64,000 nucleotides of DNA, taken from the NCBI GenBank assembly GCA_951812925.1, contig OX638369.1, positions 48,293,061 to 48,357,060 on the forward strand. The letters run 5' to 3'. This document shows positions 11,536 to 22,770 of this stretch, piece by piece. Below the pieces are notes generated by a model. The model ran no database searches and had not been told where the DNA came from. It saw nothing but the letters and a program-made list of their open reading frames with translations. The DNA is from Calliopum simillimum. Lineage: Eukaryota > Arthropoda > Insecta > Diptera > Lauxaniidae. Position 1 is the first letter of the stretch. Every line of letters starts with the position of its first letter. The position numbers were made by a program, and so were the translations under genes.

Positions 11536-12754
11536 ATGAAAACGATGAAAAAGGTATCACAACCCGTTGACAGTACTGAGGTCTTTCAGCCTTTCTGGCA
11601 ATTGTTCAAAATTAGTGGTATCATCTACACTGGAAATAAATATCTTTATGGTATTTATGAGCTATTTTTGATCATTACCGTCACAATATACTACCCACTG
11701 CATTTGACTATTGGACTTTTTATTGACACCAATCCAGCTTATATTTTTAAAAATCTTTCAATCAACATTAGTTGCACCGCCGCCTGCTTCAAGCACTTGT
11801 TCATACGTCATAAATTGCAAGAGATCATGCACATTGAAAGGTTATTTGCCGAACTGGACAAACGAATTTTGGAAGCTGATGAACGCGAATACTTCAACAA
11901 GAACTACAAGCGTTTTGCACGCTACATCAATCAAATGTATTTTGCAGCAGGATTCGTGGCCAATGTCACCGCAATGTTGACAGTGGCATTTAGCGCTGAG
12001 CGGCGATTGATATATCCTGCCTGGTTTCCTTTTGACTGGAAGAATAATACTTGGTATTATGTGGCAGCAATCTCCTATCAAGTTATTGGTGTTACGATTC
12101 AAATCGTACAAAATCTTGCTTGTGCCATCTATCCAGCTGCCAGTCTATGCATTTTTGCTGGTCATGTGCGTTTGGTTTCCATGCGTGTGGAGAAAATTGG
12201 TTATAATCCGCAAAAATCGCATAAGCGAAATGCACTGGAATTAATTGAGTGCATTGAGGCACACAAGCTCTTGATTGAGTATGTAACTTTTTGTTTGTGT
12301 AGAACTTACTTTTTATAGTAATTTTTTCTCATCTCTCAACAGCATATTTCACACCGTAGATGACGTCATATCGTTGGTTCAGTTTACGCAATTCATATCA
12401 GCTGGTTTAGTTCTTGGCGTTGTGCTTACTTACTTGCTCTTCTATGTGGACAGCATATCTGCGTATATCTACTACACCTCCTATTTTATCATCATGCTTA
12501 TACAGATCTTTCCCTCATGCTATTATGGAAGCGTTCTGGAAACGGAATTTGAGAGGCTTCCCAATGCTATCTTCAACTCTAACTGGCCTGATCAGAAACG
12601 CCATTTCCGTCAGATTCTTATAACATTCACTCAGTTGGCGCTCAAAAAAAATACTCTTCTGGCTGGTGGTATCATAAGTGTGAGCCTGATTGCTTTCATT
12701 GCTACCTGCAAGATGGCGTATTCACTCTTTGCTTTTGTTACGCAGTTTAAGTAG
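11536..12754 (+). CDS. Odorant receptor (Or33/Or2a-like), copy 2
   Basis: Second intact copy of the receptor. Exons are 11536-12278 and 12343-12754; the intron 12279-12342 is 64 bp, GT..AG, phase 2. The product is 384 residues with the same seven hydrophobic spans and C-terminal OR motifs. Differences from copy 1 read from the translations are D60G, N69Y, G79S, F84C, L157R, F184I, T190I, E226Q, A256V, I271V and M381T. Only about seven to nine silent changes were counted by eye, so constraint looks relaxed or shifted, though counts are small. Several changes lie in the first extracellular/TM2 zone (60-84) and around TM4 (157-190), regions that can influence ligand response in this family. No disabling change was found. 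The start is the first ATG of the frame. Confidence 0.93.
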
Positions 12755-13299
12755 TGAGAAAAAAAAAAAAAAAAAAAAAAAAAATGAATGCACATAAGTA
12801 GATGTACCCCATATAGAAAATGAGAAGTGAAAGTTGAATTCAAAATTTTGTGCACACTGCACTATGAGTAATTTGAGCTATTTTCGGGGCAGAAATTGAA
12901 GACAAATATTTGAAGCACATCAATGGAATTCAATTTATTAACAATGGACGTGATCAGATCAGGAACACGCCTTGCTATTATATAAAATTGCTTATATAAA
13001 AACCCTATGTAACACTAAATTTTAGAAAAATAGTACAACTTTAGAAAATAATAAGTTTTTTTCGTTTCCTGAAAACTTTTGAAAATCGGTGATGTGGGGG
13101 GTAATCGTGAATCGAGAATCCCGGGGAATTTTCTTAAATTGCAATAGAGAATGCACGGCAGTCTGCGAAAATTCCCCGGGAATCGAAATTGCTCATTCAT
13201 ATATCGAATCTCCTTCACGTCCGTTAAATATTTTCGGAAACATAAGGTGTAGTAAAAAGAAATCCATTATTTTTGTATGAAATTGAAGGGTTTATTTAG

Positions 13300-14100
13300 T
13301 ATATGAAGCAATCCACGCCAAGTGTACCAGCTCAAAATTTTTTTTTTCTCCGATTTCGCTCAAATTTGGCAATATGGTAGATCCAGTGTGCAAAAACAAC
13401 AATCCGGAAGGATTTGGTCCTAGTACCATTTGTTGTTAAAATACAGGGTGTTGAAGTTGGCGTTTTTTGTCATTTTCATGAAAAGGGTATTTTTTGTAAA
13501 AATTTATAGCTTACACTAAAGTTTGTTAATTTATAAATCTAAGTTACTGGCCCCATTCATTTTGAAATGTTCTTTTTCAATATAAAAAAATATTTCTTGG
13601 TGAAAAAATTTTTTTTCAACAAAATTTTTTACACTGAAAAATACTTTTGAATTTTTTTAAAAAAATCCCCCTAAGATTTCCTTAAAAGTACTTTAAATCA
13701 AAGCATAATTTATAAGCTTTAAAATGATGTATGACTCAAGATGGGATTCGAACGCTACATTGGAGTTTTTGGTCTTAGAACGCCCGCGGTAGGTAAAAAT
13801 CTTTTTTTACTCAAGAGGAAAGCATCTTACGAAAAAAGTGTACTAGGCATAAAATGCTTAGAATCATCAAGGAAATAACTGTGAAATTTTTTGGAAAGTT
13901 AAAAAAATTTTTTTTCTTTTAGTAATTTAAAAAAAAAAAAATTGTTTTCAAAAATTATTAAAAAAAAAAGTTTAAGGAAATTCAAAAAAATTCCAAAATC
14001 ACATGTATTGCTTGGTCGATTCTAAGCATATTGCCAAATTTGAGCGAAATAGAAGAAACAAATTTTGAGCTGGTACACTTGGCGTGGATTGCTTCATATA
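13300..14100. mobile_element. MITE with long inverted ends
   Basis: The left end (from TATATGAAGCAATCCACGCC) is the reverse complement of the right end (ending GGCGTGGATTGCTTCATATA). The arms share GTGTACCAGCTCAAAATT and CTCAAATTTGGCAATATG. The interior includes segments seen again at 17985-18560 (AAAATGATGTATGACTCAAG, CTCAAGAGGAAAGCATCTTACG). One arm survives in copy 1 at 6226-6437. Confidence 0.75.
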
Positions 14101-15300
14101 TAGAATGATCCGATCTAAGTCAAATGTGCGCCACTTTGTTCGATAACTTTCTGAAATTTTGAAGGTAACTTCATTAAACCTCTTTCATAGAAACCTTGGT
14201 CCTTATGATCAAAAAACTGTAGCAATTGATTTTCGCAAACCTCTCTTCAGGCGAATTTCTCACCAGCAAAATTGTTCGCCATAGACAGGAACAGGTAGTA
14301 AGCACTTGGTGCTAAGTTCGGACTATAAGGTGAATGCAAAAAAACCTCCCAACCGAACTCTCGGAGCTTCTGACGAGTTAATAACGACGTGCCTGGCGTT
14401 ATCCTGATGACAGACAACTTCTCTTCTATTAGCCAAAGCCGGCCGCTTCTGAGCAATTGCTTCCTTCAGACGGTTGGCAGTAAATGATAGAATTAAAAGT
14501 TTGGCCCATCCCACCAAACAGAGCAAAACCTTCCTGGCAGTCAATCCTGGCTTGGACACCATTTGCGCCGGCTGATTGCCATTCGAACACGACCGTTTTC
14601 GCTTGATGTTGTCGTAAGTGATCCATTTTTCATCATCAGTTATCATCCGCTTCAAAAATGGATCGATTTTGTTGCGATTCAGTAGCGGTTTACAGATAGA
14701 AATTCGGTTACTGAGATTTTTCTGTGTTAACTTGTGTGGCACCCACACATCGAGATTTTTTTTTGTATCCGGGCTTATTCAAATGGTTCCAATTGTTTTT
14801 TTGTGCAATGTGTAGCTCCAGTGCAATCGAAAAGTGCTTACATGCCGGTCGGCTTTAATGATTTCCATAATTTTCTCAACATTTTTGAGAATTGGCCTTC
14901 CAGAGCTTGTTTCATGTTTAACCTCAAAATTGCGCATGGTTGGCTGTTAGGGGCTGTCCATAAACTCCGTGACGCTCCTAGGGGGGGGGGGGTTCGAACA
15001 AGCGTCACGCTTTGTGTATTTTATTTATTTTTTATATGAAGCTACCGTCACATAGGGGAGGGGGGGGTTCAAAATAGCTAATTTTAGCGTCACGGAGTTT
15101 ATGGACAGCCCCTTACAGTATTAGGACCATAAACACTATTCACATTTTTAGCCGCCTGTCTTGCATTTTCGCCTTTATCGAAGAAAACCTGTAAAATGTA
15201 GCGTATTTTCTCTTTGCAGGGTTAATTTTTGACACGTGCGCAAAACGAAACTTAATCAATCAAATGCAAAACTGTCAAAGAAGTTTTTATAGTACTAGCT
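14101..15300 (-). pseudogene. irritans-type mariner transposase, copy 2 (interrupted)
   Basis: Reading on the minus strand from about 15230 to a stop at 14115-14117, the frame gives EKIRYILQVFFDKGENARQA (N-terminal helix-turn-helix region), then a MITE at 14950-15112. After it come KADRHVST-like and WVPH-x-LTQKN linker motifs, DDEKWITYD with the first catalytic Asp, KPGLTARKVLLC, QKRPALANRREV-x-x-HQDNAR with the second Asp, SPNLAPSAYYLF with the third Asp replaced by Ala, and a GFYERGLMKLPSKF...SGAHLT end. The motif set matches the irritans subfamily (established knowledge). Several frameshifts and stops make it non-functional. It is more complete than copy 1, so copy 2 holds the segment of the unit beyond the copy-1 breakpoint. 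Confidence 0.9.
14950..15112. mobile_element. PIF/Harbinger-type MITE (163 bp)
   Basis: Perfect 27-bp terminal inverted repeats, beginning GGGGCTGTCCATAAACTCCG, are flanked by TTA on both sides (14947-14949 and 15113-15115). A 3-bp TWA target duplication and GGG-start ends fit PIF/Harbinger. The interior has G-runs and an internal AGCGTCACGCT. It interrupts the N-terminal coding part of the mariner. Confidence 0.85.
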
Positions 15301-16960
15301 GTCACCTTTACAACGACATATGTTGTAAATTAATGAAACAAAAACCAAGCCAGATACAGAGTACTAAAGCTATCTATTGAAAAAATAATCGATTACTTTT
15401 TACTACACCTTATATGATTAATTAATATTTTTGGGGGCGTGACGCTGCCCATTTGTACACTGAAAATTATTTGTCGTAATGTTCTTACACATGTATAAAA
15501 TTTGAATTATCGGCGCCATGTAGTTTCAGAGATATAACGAATTAATTTTTTAGAGGGGCGTGGCAATCCTCACTTTTTAGCCTATGACCTAGCTTCTTCT
15601 TATACTAAAATACTGTGCAAATTTCTTGCAAATCAGTCAGCTAAGAAGTTTCCGAGTTCATAAGTAACTGACAAACAAAATCTCATTTTTATGTAGTTAG
15701 TAAAGTCACTTTTAAACAAAAAGTTTCCAAAATCCTAGAGTGAAATATCTTTAACCACCATACAAATTTCAAAATGACTTAATATTCAACAAGACAAAAA
15801 TAATTGAAGTGATTGGCTAAATCAATACTTAAGTTCTTATTTAATGTCCAAAAGAAAAGAAAGAAATGAAACTATAAATAGCAAGCCAAAACAAATAACA
15901 ATAAAACTCCAAGAAATACACCCAAATAACACATACAGACCAATTATTTAATCATATCCTTTAAATGCTTGAACGGTTCTTAATATTTACGTCAATTTGT
16001 TTATTCATTTCAAATTCAAAAGAGATAAACAATTTCAACAAAGTGACAACTACCACCTACGACTATGACTCCGATGATGATGATGATGATGATGACGATG
16101 ATAATAATAGATGAGACATTTCCATTATCGTCACATTAGTTACACATTAAAAAGGGTAGCTTTGCTTTTTTCATTATCACAATCAGACAAAAGTTACGGA
16201 ATTATTTAAATTTCCATTTGACCAAGAAAGTAAACGAAACAAAAAAAAAAAAAAAAAAAAATTAAAAGGATCAAAAGGATACAATAGTACAACATACATA
16301 CATGGTACGTACATATCAGCCAGCTGTCCAAAGTAAACAATAAAAAGCAAAATGAACAACAATTTACAAAATTTGTTACATTTACAAATCAATTTTTGAG
16401 GTGTCGGAGAAAACGATGTTCCGAAGAGTAGCAGTAGTACGTAGTTCTTGGGGAGATTTTGAAAGAAAAAACCAATTTAAAAGGCAAATACAATTACGAC
16501 TTCAATGGAAATACATAACAAAAATAAAAAAAAAAAAATTATAGTACTTGTTGAGCAGGACTTTATTTGTAACATGGTACTGCTCTGAAGATATTTCACA
16601 AATATCGGCATAGTAATTGTTGGAATAAATATGTTTACTTATTAAGTATGAATAAAAAAATAACAACAGACCATCAAGTAGAGTGTAGTTTGAATTTAAG
16701 TTCATTTGCAAGTCTGGAATCATCACCATTCACCCACTTTGTGATGTTGATTTTGCATAGTATTTATTGGTATATCTGCCAAGGCAAAATACAAATACAT
16801 TTTTAGAGATATTTTTATTGGTGTGTTTTCATTATTATCTAGATATTAAAGTGGGCGTTTAAAATTTATATTTAATCTCAATATTCTTCGTAAAGCATTT
16901 AGTTAAGGTCATTTTCAAAGGGTGAAGCGTCATCATACTGATTGAAAGGTTTTTTTTTTT
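15301..16960. other. Non-coding stretch with a GAT microsatellite
   Basis: No supported gene. 15420-15600 holds a degenerate GGGGCGTGRC-type dispersed repeat. 16070-16110 is a GATGAT microsatellite and 16240-16262 a poly-A run. The rest looks like AT-rich intronic or intergenic DNA. Confidence 0.6.
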
Positions 16961-17984
16961 TATATCAAAATGAAATTACAAATACAAAAACCCCATTTTT
17001 TGGATTACATTCAACATAAATATCCAGCCAAGTTGGTTCCAACAAACCAGGCTCGTAAAGTCACGCAGACGGCTGTGAGAGTTATCGCAGGAATTTAATA
17101 AGATTTTATAAAAAGTACGAGATGAGCTTTCTGTGCTATAATGTTCTGACTGTAAATGTCTAAAATAATATAACGAAGGGCATAATTTTGAGAATATGGC
17201 AAGGAATGACCTAGTCTTTTCCCGAAACAATTATATGAGAATCTTCAGCGTATGTAATGCTATTCGTCCCTGTTTACTTATGGTCGCTATCAAGTCATTT
17301 ATAAAAATACCAAAGTATGGGGGAGCCGGTCCATTAACGATTGAGTCCGACATGTCCTGGGATAACTTTTCTGTGTTCTTCAATTCCCTTTTCACTAGCG
17401 CCCAATATCTCTCCACAGGCCGGAGTTCTGGACAGTTGGGTGGGTTTGCCTCCCATGGTACAAAATTTACATTATTATTTACATACCACTCAACGGCCTT
17501 TTTTCTATAGTGGCATGATGCTAAGTCGGGCCAGAAATATGTAGATACTTTGTGCTGTTTTAGGAAAGGCAGAAGCCGTTTTTGAAGTCTCTCCTTAATA
17601 TACATTTCTGTATTTATCGTTCTTGATGTCATAAATACTTGGGGAATTTTGTTTGCTTTTTTTGTCCGGTGTTGTTCCTGAATATTACCTCGTCCATCAG
17701 TCATATAAAAATCTTGACCGGAAGCTGTGAAAAGTCTGCCAGAACAATGGTTTCATCATCCATAACACAGCGCGGAATTTTTTTATAAAATTAGACTTCA
17801 ATTTTTTAGCTCGTTTTTTTGCTTCTAAATTCATTATCACATTGCGATCTAGAACTTTATACGACTTTAGCCCAGCATTAGCTTTGGTTCTGCATACAAA
17901 AGAATCAGCGCATTTAACTACACGAACTGCTTTTCTGACGGATGGTTCGGAGCACTTCGAAAGAGTTGTTCGACATCTTTTGCC
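16961..17984 (-). pseudogene. DD37E (ITmD37E-type) Tc1/mariner transposase remnant
   Basis: On the minus strand CVMDDET (about 17750-17770) supplies the first catalytic Asp. A shifted frame at 17704-17231 carries TINTEMYIKERLQKRLLPFL, WPDLASCHY with the second Asp and NPPNCPELRPVERYWA with the Glu. Thirty-seven residues separate the second Asp from the Glu, the spacing of the ITmD37E group. The N-terminal DNA-binding part is lost or unreadable where the palindrome at 17985 begins. Stops and a frameshift make it inactive. It is related to, but clearly distinct from, the element at 50628-51893. Confidence 0.88.
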
Positions 17985-18490
17985 AAAAGTACTTTAAATT
18001 AAAGCACAATTTATAAGATTTAAAATGATGTATGATTCAAGATGGGATTCGGACGCTAAATGGGAGTTTTTGGTTTTTGAACGCCCTCGGAAGGCATAAA
18101 TCTTTTTTTACTCAAGAGGAAAGCATCTTACGAAAAAAGTGTACTAGGCATAAAATGCTTAGAATCGTCCAAGCAATATGTGTGATTTTTTTTGGAATTT
18201 TTTTAAACTTTTTTTTTAAATAATTTTTGAAAAAATTTGAAAAAAAAATTTAAAAAATTATTCAAAAAAAAAAGATTCCAAAAAAAATCCACAAAAATCC
18301 TACGTATTGCTTGGACGATTCTAAGCATTTTTTGGCTTGTACGCTTTTTCGTAAGATGCTTTCCTCTTGAGTAAAAAAAGATTTTTGCCTTCCGTGGGCG
18401 TTCAAAGGCCAAAAACTCCCATTTAGCGTCCGAGTCCCATCTAGATCATACATCATTTTAAATCTTATAAATTATGCTTTAATTTATTTT
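17985..18490. mobile_element. Near-perfect palindromic MITE
   Basis: Arms of about 240 bp (17990-18230 and 18250-18488) are reverse complements. Shared blocks include TTATAAGATTTAAAATGATG, CTCAAGAGGAAAGCATCTTA and AAAATGCTTAGAATCGTCCA. The loop is A/T-only. The left half is also found at 13690-13860 and a similar GCTTAGAATC block at about 27790, so this is a family. Confidence 0.8.
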
Positions 18491-19199
18491 TTTTTTATAA
18501 AAAGAACACTTCAAAATGAATGGGACCGACTTAGATTTATCAGTTTACAAACTTTAGTGAAAGCTATACATTTCTGAAAAAACACCCTTTTCATGAAAAT
18601 GGCGTTTCATGAAATGAATTACATTTTTCAAGGTCACTCGGCAAATTGATAAAGTCACATTTAGGAAATTAAGCTTCGTACCATTTTTTAGTATGACAAA
18701 ACAAATATCCCATTTTAAGAATTTTAATATTTTGATGAAAATTGCGATTTCTGGGTGGTTTTGAACCAAATCACTTCTCCCCCCTAAAAATAAATTTGTA
18801 ATATCCCTGAAACTACTTGACGCAGATGAATATAATTTAGTACATGTTTAAAGTGCATTAGGACAAATAATTTTCACTAAAAAAAGGGCGGTGCCACGCC
18901 CTCAAAGAAATTAATTCATCATATCTCTAAAAATATTTAACAGACATAGATGAGATTTGTTATATGTATTAAGAGTACCGGAACAAATAATGTTCATTAC
19001 AAAAATGGGCGGTGCCAAGCCCTTAAAAAAAATGTCGTCGTATATCTGTAACTATTTAACACATAAAGATGAGGTTTGGGACATATATAGGTATATAAAT
19101 TGCATCGAAATAATTTATATCTCTTGAAAAAATTGGTGATGCCCCAAACCCTGTACGAGACAGTGTGTAGCAATGCACACCGGAAAACGCTAGTAGTAC
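18491..19199. repeat. Tandem-like GGGCGGTGCCACGCCC repeats
   Basis: At about 18880-19140 a unit of roughly 110-120 bp, with GGGCGGTGCC...GCCC followed by a TATCTCTAAAAATATTTAAC-like core, recurs two to three times. Related GGGCGGT...CACGCCC blocks are at 40200, 40330 and 42660. 18530-18620 repeats the CACCCTTTTCATGAAAATG block of 6250. No gene is seen. Confidence 0.5.
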
Positions 19200-19800
19200 T
19201 ATATAAATTGGATTCAAAACTACTTTTTCAAAATTGCCACGGCTATAACTCGTTGACCGTTTGAAATTTTGTTTATCAATCTTCAACAATCCATAAAAAT
19301 GCCAAAAAACCACCCCATTTCTGGTCATACATAGCTACAAAACCGCTCCTTATTTTGCCAAAAGTTTTGTGCCTACATATCTATGAATATCTTCTTTCTT
19401 AGTTTGAAAATTCACTTCAAATAAAGAAATATTTTTTAATTACTTTTTCGAGAGTTTTGTGATTTTGAGGCACAAAAAATGGTAACAAGGCATACTCGAA
19501 TGCAATTGGCATGCTTTAAAGATTAGTTCAGTTTAATCTTGGCTACAGTTTTGTTTTAATTATTTGGCAAAATACGGTGCACTTTGGTACCTATGACCAA
19601 AAATGGTATAATTTTTCGGCATATTTGTGATTTTGAGACCCAAGTTTTTCGAGTCAGTAAGTTGAACACTTACTTTCACTTAGCCTATAGATAAATCTTT
19701 GTTGAAAGTAGGAAAGCAACATCTCGAACGGATTACGAGATATAGCCGTGGCAACTTTGAAAGATTAAGTTTGAACCCAAATATATAAAAAATTCCAAAA
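19200..19800. repeat. Inverted repeat, degenerate arms
   Basis: The arm at about 19210-19285 (TTGCCACGGCTATAACTCGT) pairs with 19690-19790 (ACGAGATATAGCCGTGGCAA). The interior is AT-rich without coding. Confidence 0.5.
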
Positions 19801-21949
19801 ATTTAAAAAAAAATTTTTGCGATTTCTAAATAGCATATTTCAGATTCTCAGAGGTAATTACAATAGGTAAAAAAAAAAACATTTTTGAACCATCGCAATC
19901 ACAAGTCCTGCCTTTATAAAAAAAGGTACACTCTATTTTACATACAAAATATGCAAATTGACATACTTTGACACTTCAATGTAAACTTTATTTATTGAAG
20001 TGCTATGGGGACGACACTAGCAAAAAAAATCGAAAATTTGATGTTTGAATTGTTAAAGTCGCAGTTCGATAAATCGTCATTTTATTGATGTAAATTGTAA
20101 TTTCTTCTACGAATGAACTAACTTGAATTTTTTATGCGTGATGTTGGTCTTTCTTAAAAGCTTTTGGACGCAATATTGCTCCTCGTATTTAATGATTTAT
20201 TTGTTGTCTGATTTAAAAAAGAAAAACATTTTACTCTCTCTATTCAAGTTTGGGAATATTTTTTGGGATTGTATTTCGATGGATAGAACATTTCAAAGAT
20301 TGTATTAACATAAGCAAACGGTTTTTTAATGTTTGTTAAATTTGAAACTGTTTAAGATTAATTTAAGAGAACAATTATTGTGTCTTTTTGGTCATAGTTA
20401 GAAATCAGACTTAGTAAGTCAGATAGATTCTCCTGTGCTACTTAAGCATGAAACAAAAAAGTAACATTAATCAATCAGTAATGAAAAAAAATTCAATAGG
20501 AAAATTAATGAAATATGACCGAAAAGAACTGTTGCTTATATGAAAAGGGGTCGGACTAGTAGGCAAATTCAGAAAAGAGTGCGTGATACCAAGCAAAATT
20601 TTCAAAAACTATAACGAATTTTGTCAAATCTGGACAATAGGGTGTGAAACTTTTTTGTTGCACGTTGTAGGGTATTTAATTTTTAGCCAGATTAAAGCTA
20701 CACCCTCAATAATTTTCAATCATTTCCATTGGACTATTTAGCAAAATGTCAAAATTTTCTGTAGATAACACAAATTGACAGGTCAATGGTTTAATGCAAA
20801 TTGACCTACATATCAAATTGTTAATGAAAAATGCAATACAAATTCTGGCCATGTCATTGTGTTTGTACATTTAATTGACATGAAATTTGTAGCATTTAAT
20901 GTTTAAATGCACTCATGTTAATGAGCAAAAAAAAATCTGCATTAAAAATGACAATTTACAAAATGATTTAATTATATTAACTGATTCTGTTTTATATAAT
21001 TAAACTATAAACAATCTCATTTAATTCGTAATAATTAAATATTCTTCTATAAATGCAGGTCATAAATGATGATTAATTGAAGGATATAAAGTGTAAAAAC
21101 TGATTTGAAAACATTTTACAAAAAAAAAGAGTTGTAAATTTCTTACTTCACTTCTTTCAGTGAGGATACAATAATTCTTAAGTTTTGAATTGAAAGACCG
21201 GATATTGGTCACCAAGTCATCAACATTCACTTAGCATTAAAGTGATAAGCAAAATAAGGGGTCCATATTTGAATTATTACTATGATGTATTGTAGTTTGG
21301 GTGTTTATGGTAAATGAAACTCGGGCAAAAATTTATTCGACAATAACCCGTCAAATATTTGCAATCCCATCGGGAAAGAAGATAGCAGAATGTTTTTTTT
21401 TTTTAATTTTCACTAGATGAGTACTCGCCTCCGACCTTGTAGATCTCACATGAGAAAAGTTTCATTCAGTTTGATCGGAAATAACAGTGTGCTTTAATAC
21501 TTTAATAAATTTGTTGTTTTGCAAAAGAGTTTTATAATATTTTATAAACTTACTAGTCTCATCCGACAGAAACCAATTTAAACACATTTTAACCTGTTTC
21601 CGGAAATGTTCACTATAAGCACCTACTTAAAAATACAAAATCTGCCATCGCTGTTCGCGTGTATGTAACAACTACAAGCCGTTCACTATTTAGAATGAAG
21701 CCGATTGAAATAGAGCGGTAATATTGCATACTCAAAACACCTGTGTTAAATCGAAATTTAATGGGCAATAATTCGTGGTAAACGGTAGAGTATTAAGACT
21801 AATTGATTTTGCAAGGGCAATGAGGCATATAGTGTGGAATTGACTGAGTTTTGATCCATAATTTGCAGGAAGAAGTCGAAAATTTTCTCATATAAAAATA
21901 ATTTTTGATTAATTATATAAAGTCAGTGAATACCATTCCTAATTTAGAA
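19801..21949. other. AT-rich DNA without recognised features
   Basis: Only short AT-biased open frames are present. I see no gene, RNA or clear repeat structure here. Confidence 0.5.
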
Positions 21950-22535
21950 GTCCTCTGAAATCTCGAATCCGTTTTGAGCACGTAAAGAGTTTCATAAACG
22001 AATTCAAAACGGATGCGGTTTTAATAATGTTAATGCTGCATATATATATATAAAAAAAAAACAATTTTGAAGCGCTTATTTTTAATTAAAAAAAAGAAAA
22101 AACAAAAAAAAGCATTCAAAGGTGGTAGGAGCCGATACGGGACTACGAAAATTACACATTAGACAGCTAGGCTATTGACCTATATGACCACAAGTGGATT
22201 TTTATCCTTATTTTTTCTTCCTTTTTCCTTTTTTTTTTTTAAAGGTTAATAAGCGCTTCAAAACGTTTTTTTTTTTGTAAATATAGTTACAGCATTATTA
22301 AAAGCGAATCCGTTTTTAATTCGTAATTAAGTAATTTCGGGTTCGAAACGGGTCCGTCACCGCGGAATTACCCGGGTTCGAATCCTACCATAGGCACCAC
22401 GGTTCGTTATGGGTATTTTATATATTTTTCTTTATTTTTTTTTTTTTAATCGCTAATAAGCGCTTCAAAATGTTTTTTTTTTTTTTTTAACACAGCATTA
22501 ACATTATTAAAAGCAAATCCGTTTTGAATTAGTTT
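21950..22535. repeat. Inverted/direct repeat cluster with tRNA-like B box
   Basis: Three related segments (about 21960-22085, 22240-22330, 22440-22535) share AAGCGCTTCAAAA and AAAGC(A/G)AATCCGTTTT blocks in both orientations. Between them, CCGGGTTCGAATCCTACC at about 22370 resembles a tRNA T-arm/B box. This could be a tRNA-derived SINE fragment, but no full cloverleaf is evident. Confidence 0.45.
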
Positions 22536-22544
22536 TTGATGGAA

Positions 22545-22770
22545 AATTTTCTTCAAAAAGTCAAAACGAAATACACTTGAGTAAAAACATACATGGCGGA
22601 TTATCAACAAGCCTTATAGTTAGTTTTCTGGGACACCCGAAAATTTAGGAAGGCTTCACAGTTAAAACGAAAGATAAATATGTTTACTAAAGTAAAAACA
22701 TCTATGGCGGACTATCAACAAGCCTTGATGGATAGTTTTCTGGGATACCCGTGGGCTTCACAGAGAAATT
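22545..22770. repeat. Helitron-associated tandem repeat, two units
   Basis: Two units of roughly 120 bp share GGCGGAYTATCAACAAGCCTT and TTTTCTGGGAYACCCG. The same unit occurs about four times at 44870-45350 just upstream of Helitron coding sequence, so this is probably a piece of the same family. Confidence 0.6.

Larger units (their letters stand above)
11108..13300 (+). repeat. Segmental duplication, copy 2 (odorant receptor part)
   Basis: Matches 4117-6225. It begins directly at the truncated end of the copy-1 mariner, and its mariner partner lies downstream at 14101. Differences from copy 1 include a longer poly-A run after the stop codon and a short inverted-repeat insert near 13091-13190. 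Confidence 0.9.

Noticed and set aside
16976..17230. 84-codon minus frame after the DD37E remnant
   Set aside because: It starts beyond the stop of the transposase frame and shows no conserved motif; likely 3' flank of the element.
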